From NCBI RefSeq assembly GCF_004358025.1, contig NZ_SMTL01000002.1, positions 434,001 to 498,000 on the forward strand: a stretch of 64,000 nucleotides of DNA, given 5' to 3'. Source of the DNA: Rhizobium deserti (GTDB lineage: Bacteria; Pseudomonadota; Alphaproteobacteria; Rhizobiales; Rhizobiaceae). The notes under the pieces are model-generated. The model was given only the letters and a program-made list of their open reading frames with translations. It had not been told where the DNA came from and ran no database searches. The position numbers and the translations under genes were made by a program. Positions 59,623 to 64,000 of this stretch are shown piece after piece. Position 1 is the stretch's first letter, and every line of letters begins with the position of its first letter.

Positions 59623-59997
59623 TCCAGTTCAGCGCCGACGCGATGCGTCTGCGACGGCAGCAAGAACGATGCTTAGAATCCGCCCGCTTCTGAAAGCATA
59701 CCGGGCATTGAACAACAAGCCGGTTTGCACCTCAGCGCTTAAAATTAAGATCCTGTGCGGTTTTAAGGCCATAGTTGGACGCCGGGCTTCATCGTTACCC
59801 TAGTTAAGAAAATTTGAGTTAAATGCCCTCTAAGAAAACTGGTTAACGGCTACCGCTGCTGCGCGGAGCGGCAATTTTCTGGTATAGCAGAAGACGCTTT
59901 GTTGACCAATCATGCGGCCCAGGCGTTGAAGCCGGACAAGGATGTGTTAAGGCGGGATCATCAAGGGCTAAGCATTCCGCAACCGGAAATTCACGCG
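59623..59997. other. Divergent promoter region of the exporter gene
   Basis: Non-coding stretch of 375 bases, relatively AT-rich from 59740 to 59890. Several TTAA boxes occur (near 59743, 59748, 59804 and 59819) but none has the TTAA-N7-TTAA spacing of a full CtrA site. It must hold promoters for the exporter (minus) and the downstream plus-strand gene. Confidence 0.4.
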
Positions 59998-60846
59998 ATG
60001 AGGCCAGGAGAAAGAGCCGGGCTTTTAACGCCCGCCGATCTGCGGCGGCGGCGAAGAAAAAACGTCTTCATCTTCGGCCTGGTCCTGGCAACGGTGCTCA
60101 TCAGCCTCGTTGCGACCGTACTTGCCGTCAACAACGGTCGCAACTACCGGCGGCTGGTGCGCCAGGCGGGGCTGGAGCACTATCTTCTCCCGGCCGCGCC
60201 ACCGCCGCGGCTGCGGGTTGATCGCCAAAGGCAGATCCCGCCGCGGGGGCTCTATCCTTCGCGGCTTCTGCAGCCGCGGCTGGAGCGCGGTGCGACATTC
60301 CTTGCCGCGCCGGACAGCAGCCCGAGCGAAAGCTGCGACAATCTCGATGCTTCAGGCAAAGAAGAGGCCAGTTTCAAATCCGTACAGGGCGACTGGGAGT
60401 GCCTCTTCTACAGGGAATTCGGGTCGGCGCCCGAGCCGGCGTCGCTGTTCATCCAGGCGCGCGGGAGCGAGGCGGACAACCTTCGCACATTCCGGATCAA
60501 GTTGAGCCTGACGGACTCGTCTCAAGACAGGGCTGTCGTCAAAGCGGCCATGGAATCGGTCAACCTTTTCGGGCTGGCGCTGAGCCCCGAAAGCCGTGCT
60601 TATCTGAGCGAAAGGCTACCGGCACGCCGCGAATTCAACTCCGTTGTCGAAAACTACCGGATGACCTTCAGCCGTGAAATGACTGACGAGCGGCGCTTCA
60701 ACCTCCTCATCCTGCCGCGGCCAATGACCGCCGGCTGCGACAGCACCGCGACGGCTGCGGGCGCCGGGGCCCATGCCCAGACCTACCATCTCTCGGTAGG
60801 CTGCCTGGCGCTGCGTCCCGGAACGCTCGGCAAGCCGCAATCCTAG
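59998..60846 (+). CDS. Membrane-anchored protein of unknown function
   Basis: 282 residues from ATG 59998 (an in-frame TTG at 59899 would extend it by 33). An Arg-rich stretch (LRRRRRKNVF) precedes one transmembrane helix (about residues 22-42), giving an N-in, C-out anchor. The exported part is Pro/Arg-rich at first, then a folded-looking domain with cysteines in SESCDN and GDWECLF, and later GCDST/GCLAL. Resembles rhizobial proteins of the DUF6030 type, tentative. Adjacent to the rkp cluster, so a role at the cell surface is possible. Stop overlaps the convergent ATPase gene by 4 bases. Confidence 0.7.
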   Translation: MRPGERAGLLTPADLRRRRRKNVFIFGLVLATVLISLVATVLAVNNGRNYRRLVRQAGLEHYLLPAAPPPRLRVDRQRQIPPRGLYPSRLLQPRLERGATFLAAPDSSPSESCDNLDASGKEEASFKSVQGDWECLFYREFGSAPEPASLFIQARGSEADNLRTFRIKLSLTDSSQDRAVVKAAMESVNLFGLALSPESRAYLSERLPARREFNSVVENYRMTFSREMTDERRFNLLILPRPMTAGCDSTATAAGAGAHAQTYHLSVGCLALRPGTLGKPQS

Positions 60847-63800
60847 CCTCGCTCCAGGTGGAGAAGATCGAGGCCGTCGCCGAGCTCTTTCCTGGCGGCG
60901 TCCACGAGGCTCATCTGATGGGTGAACAGGATGGTCTGAAATTTCTCACCCGCCTTGGCCAAGGTTCTAATGCCGGCCGATGTACGCTCATCATCGAAGG
61001 TCTGAAAAATATCGTCGAGGATGAGCGGCGCCGGCTCGTTGCGGCTGCAATAATCCTCCAGGAAAGCAAGACGCAGCGCCAGATAGAGCTGATCGCCGGT
61101 TCCTTCGCTCAGGCCGGGAAGCGGGACCTGTTCGCCGGAGCGGCGCTCGACGGCCAAAAGCAGTTCGTCCTTGTCGTCATAAACCTGCAGAAGGCGCGAG
61201 AAGCGCCCACCCGTCAGCTCCGAAAACAACTGGCCGGCGCGCTGCATGACCGGATCGGCCTGACGGTCTCGGTAGGCTTCCATGGAATTGGCAAGCAGGC
61301 CGGCGGCAAGCTTCAACACAACCCAGCGCCGCGCAAGCTCCCTCGCCTCCTGTTCGGCACCCAGCCGCTGGAACACGGCGCGCTCCGCACCGATGCCCGT
61401 TTCCAGTTCGCGCCGACGGCGATCATTGTCGGCCTGGGCGATGCCGAGGTCCTTCAATCTATCGACTTGCCGATGGTCTTCAGCTTCCAGCCGCTCGATC
61501 TCCAGGGCCGCCGATATCTTGTCAAAGCCGGTAAGGGCGTGCCGCGCCTCCTCCTCGCTCATGTCATCGGCATGTTCGACGAAACGGGCGCGGCATTGAG
61601 CCAGTCCTGCCTGAAGGCGGGCGCGCTCGCGCAGATCGCCCAGCAATGCCTCGGCCTCCTGCGGCTTGCAGGATGCCGCCGCGGCCAGTTCTTCGAGCTC
61701 GGCGGCCAGCGCATCCTTATCCTGCGCATGGCGCGCGACGGCGAGCCCGGCCCGCTCCAGGGCAGCTTCCAGCGTCGCCCGCTGGTGGGCTGCGGTGCGG
61801 GCCGTCAGAACCCGTTCGTTCAGCATAGTGGCGGCGACATCGGCGGATACGGAGACAAGCTCCGGCGCGAGCTGCGCGCAGAGCTTTTGCATCGCATCTT
61901 CGAATTCCTCCATGTCACGGGCCATGCCGCGAACCCGCCGCTGGCGGTTTTCGCGCTCCGAAAATTGGTCAGGGACGACGCGCCAGACTTCCAGAGCCGC
62001 CAGCGCCATATCCATGCCGGCGTCTTCGACAAGGCTCGCCAGAACAACGGCTTGCGAAAACTCTGCCCGCCACCGCTCCGCCTGACGGCGCATCGCGGTT
62101 TCCTGTTGCTCGAGCCGCTGCAACGCCTCTTCGGCTGCAAGGCGCTTGCCTTCAAGCGAGCGGCTTTCCGTCCAACGTTCCGCCAGATCACCAAGCCGCC
62201 GGTCGACGGCGCGGGCCAAGGCCAACGGTGGCAGGCCGGCAGAGGCAAGCCCGATGGCATCGGCAAGCGCCAAAAGCGCGGGGCTCAGCTTCTGTTCCTT
62301 GAGACGAAGCGCCTCCAGCTCGTCCCTCGCCTGGTCGAGAGCTGCGGCGCGCTGGGAGAGCTCTTCCACTGCCCGACGCCATTCCACCATCCGATCCGGA
62401 GCGGTCGGCACGACGGGTGCCGCATGGAAAAGATCCTGGAATTCGGTGACCGCATCCGATGCGGCGATCTCGCTTTGCTTTGCCGCCAGTTCCGCTGCCG
62501 CCACGGCCTGCTGCAATTCCCGCTGCCGAAGGGAAAGCTGTGCATGGCGCGAAACGCGCTCGGCATCCGTGAGCGCGGCATCGGCCAGTTGGTCTGCATC
62601 GTCGATGGCGCGTTTTAGCTCGCGCAGACTCTCCGCCGAAGCCTTCTCCGCAAAGGCTTCAACGGACTTGCCACGAGCCAGCCGCGCCGCCTCGATATCC
62701 GAACGCGAAACGATGCGGCCCTTGTCCTGCAGTGCGTCCATCTCGGAAGCAACCGCCCTCGCCTGATCCTGCAGCGCAGCCAGCGTCTTGCGAGCTTCGG
62801 CGCTTTCGGCTTCGGCCGTTTCGATCAGCCGACGGTGGGTATTGAGCGTCGCCACATCCGGCAGCGGCGACGAGAGAAGTCGCTTGATATCCTTGACCGG
62901 CGGGTCGAGACGGCCAGCCATGGCGGCAAGATCCGCTTCCGCCCGCGACAGGCGGACTTGCACAGCCTCGAGCCTGGCCAGGTCGTCCACGTCTGGGCGC
63001 AAGGCCGCCAGTTGTTCGGTCCAGGGCTTGGGATCGATCAGCCGGCTGCTCTGTCCGGTGCCGGTCAGCCTGCTCAAGCTCTCCTGCGCATTCTCCATCT
63101 GCTGGAGGACCTGCTTCAGGCCGCGGTCGATTTCGCCTCCTTCATCGACCAGCTTGCGCAGGCGAACAAGATCTGCATCCGTTGGCTGACTGCGTTCCAG
63201 ATCGCCGGGGGTTGCAAAGCCGAGCCGGCGGGCGGCCTGTCCCAGGCGCATGTCAAAGCCATCCACTTCATGGCGAACCCTGGCAATGTCTTCCCTGGCA
63301 TTCAGATAGGCGCCCTTTTGCGCCAGCGCCGAGACGATTCTGGGGGCGGCCTCCAACAAGGCCTCTTCGACATGCACTGCGGCGATCTCGTCGGCCAGGC
63401 GTGCCGTGTCCGACTCGGCGGCCTTGAGCGCGGCAGCATTGTTGCGCTCGGCCTCGAGGGCCGCGGCCAGGCGGGCTTCGAACCCGGAAGCAAGCGACGC
63501 GATGGCGTCGTAACGCGCCAATGCTTCCCGCTCGCGGTCGATTTCCCGCAGCACCGGTTCCAGCCGTGACAGCCGGCGCAGATGTTCGAGCCGTCTTTTG
63601 GTGTCCTGACGCTCCGCCTGAACAGCCGCCAGATCCCCCTCGATCTGCGCCTGTTCAGCAAGCAGCTTCTTCCAGTCACCCGATTTCAGCTCGCTGTCGC
63701 GTTCCGCCTTGCGCGCTTCGTCATGCGCATCGAGAACCTGGTAGAAGAGCCGATCTTTGGAGCGGCGCTGGGCGTAGATACCGTCGGCTTCGGCTTCCAG

Positions 63801-64000
63801 CGTTTTTCGCAGATCGCTAAGGCCCGTCAGCCCCGAGGCCGCCGAAAACAACAGGCTGCCGATTTCGCCGCCGCTCTTCAACATGCTCTGGCCCCCCTCA
63901 CGCAAGGACAGCGAGTCGAGCCCGAAAGCCCGTTGGAAGACATCGCGGCTGAGGGTGCCGAGAAACGGCGACAGCGCGTCCTCAGGCAAAGCCTGCTCCA
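60843..64000 (-). CDS. SMC-like AAA ATPase, YhaN family (N-terminus outside window)
   Basis: At least 1050 residues; the frame is open at the window edge, so the N-terminal Walker A part is missing. Visible: SLSLREGGQSMLKSG typical of YhaN, long coiled coils (about residues 85-900 of the visible part, with many LE/AE heptads), and the C-terminal ATPase half with FSELTGGRFSRL, SEGTGDQLYLALRLA (signature), PLILDDIFQTFDDER (Walker B) and LFTHQ (switch). These proteins usually pair with a metallophosphoesterase nuclease of the SbcD/YhaO type, expected upstream, beyond base 64000. Confidence 0.88.
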   Translation of the reverse strand, partial: EQALPEDALSPFLGTLSRDVFQRAFGLDSLSLREGGQSMLKSGGEIGSLLFSAASGLTGLSDLRKTLEAEADGIYAQRRSKDRLFYQVLDAHDEARKAERDSELKSGDWKKLLAEQAQIEGDLAAVQAERQDTKRRLEHLRRLSRLEPVLREIDREREALARYDAIASLASGFEARLAAALEAERNNAAALKAAESDTARLADEIAAVHVEEALLEAAPRIVSALAQKGAYLNAREDIARVRHEVDGFDMRLGQAARRLGFATPGDLERSQPTDADLVRLRKLVDEGGEIDRGLKQVLQQMENAQESLSRLTGTGQSSRLIDPKPWTEQLAALRPDVDDLARLEAVQVRLSRAEADLAAMAGRLDPPVKDIKRLLSSPLPDVATLNTHRRLIETAEAESAEARKTLAALQDQARAVASEMDALQDKGRIVSRSDIEAARLARGKSVEAFAEKASAESLRELKRAIDDADQLADAALTDAERVSRHAQLSLRQRELQQAVAAAELAAKQSEIAASDAVTEFQDLFHAAPVVPTAPDRMVEWRRAVEELSQRAAALDQARDELEALRLKEQKLSPALLALADAIGLASAGLPPLALARAVDRRLGDLAERWTESRSLEGKRLAAEEALQRLEQQETAMRRQAERWRAEFSQAVVLASLVEDAGMDMALAALEVWRVVPDQFSERENRQRRVRGMARDMEEFEDAMQKLCAQLAPELVSVSADVAATMLNERVLTARTAAHQRATLEAALERAGLAVARHAQDKDALAAELEELAAAASCKPQEAEALLGDLRERARLQAGLAQCRARFVEHADDMSEEEARHALTGFDKISAALEIERLEAEDHRQVDRLKDLGIAQADNDRRRRELETGIGAERAVFQRLGAEQEARELARRWVVLKLAAGLLANSMEAYRDRQADPVMQRAGQLFSELTGGRFSRLLQVYDDKDELLLAVERRSGEQVPLPGLSEGTGDQLYLALRLAFLEDYCSRNEPAPLILDDIFQTFDDERTSAGIRTLAKAGEKFQTILFTHQMSLVDAARKELGDGLDLLHLERG

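Noticed and set aside
59740..59860. CtrA binding sites upstream of the exporter gene
   Set aside because: TTAA boxes are present but spaced 11 bases or otherwise wrongly; no TTAA-N7-TTAA site.
1..64000. CRISPR arrays, insertion sequences, prophage genes, rRNA operons
   Set aside because: None seen: no regularly spaced repeats, transposase or phage structural motifs, or rRNA sequence.

Overview
The window is a GC-rich chromosomal segment of an alphaproteobacterium, most likely a member of the Rhizobiaceae (Rhizobium/Agrobacterium/Ensifer group). The evidence is the 14-gene complex I operon running into birA, rnj and mce, the divK-pleD pair, the short 440-residue ProS, alphaproteobacterial GTTC-N7-GTTC LexA boxes, and a rkpA-rkpG-rkpH polyketide cluster of the kind described in Sinorhizobium. 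Species cannot be decided from the window. Nearly all of it is dense core genome; accessory or unexplained sequence is confined to a few gaps.

Layout. 1-10.4 kb (+): end of pyrC, plsY, dprA, a small convergent gene, topA, rnr, a DUF983 gene, a Nudix gene, an MFS transporter and rpmG. 10.4-11.1 kb: a gene-free gap with a strong minus-strand terminator hairpin. 11.1-12.8 kb (-): divK-pleD. 13-16.8 kb (+): DUF3572 gene, HAD-like gene, LexA-controlled dinB, L,D-transpeptidase. 16.8-25.0 kb (-): dnaE, a 28-residue membrane-peptide gene with its own LexA box, a structured gap with a repeat element, lolD, lolC and proS. 25.5-44.9 kb (-): the complex I transcription unit nuoABCD-x-E-x-x-F-x-GHIJKLMN followed by birA, rnj, mce and a DUF1467 gene. 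45.3-45.9 kb: two tRNA-Asp and one tRNA-Val. 46-48.6 kb: a gene-poor stretch, a DUF6894 gene, a Crp/Fnr-type regulator and a PPP phosphatase. 48.6-59.6 kb (-): rkpH, rkpG, the 2474-residue rkpA and a Wza-like exporter. 60-64 kb: a membrane-anchored unknown protein and a truncated YhaN-like ATPase.

How the genes work together. The nuo block encodes the whole proton-pumping NADH:quinone oxidoreductase with several unnamed small genes inserted among the NADH-module subunits; its promoter has a 19-bp palindrome directly abutting the -35 box. dinB and the 28-residue membrane peptide both carry LexA boxes, so the segment contains part of the SOS regulon. RkpA (KS-AT-DH-MT-like-ER-KR-ACP, no thioesterase), RkpG (PLP alpha-oxoamine synthase) and RkpH (SDR reductase) have the logic of an assembly line in which the acyl chain is released onto an amino acid and then reduced, i.e. 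a possible sphingoid-like aminolipid. The Wza-like lipoprotein next to it links this product to surface polysaccharide.

The most interesting items are the LexA-linked membrane peptide (possible SidA-like division inhibitor), the thioesterase-less PKS/AOS/SDR cluster, and the accessory genes inside the complex I operon.
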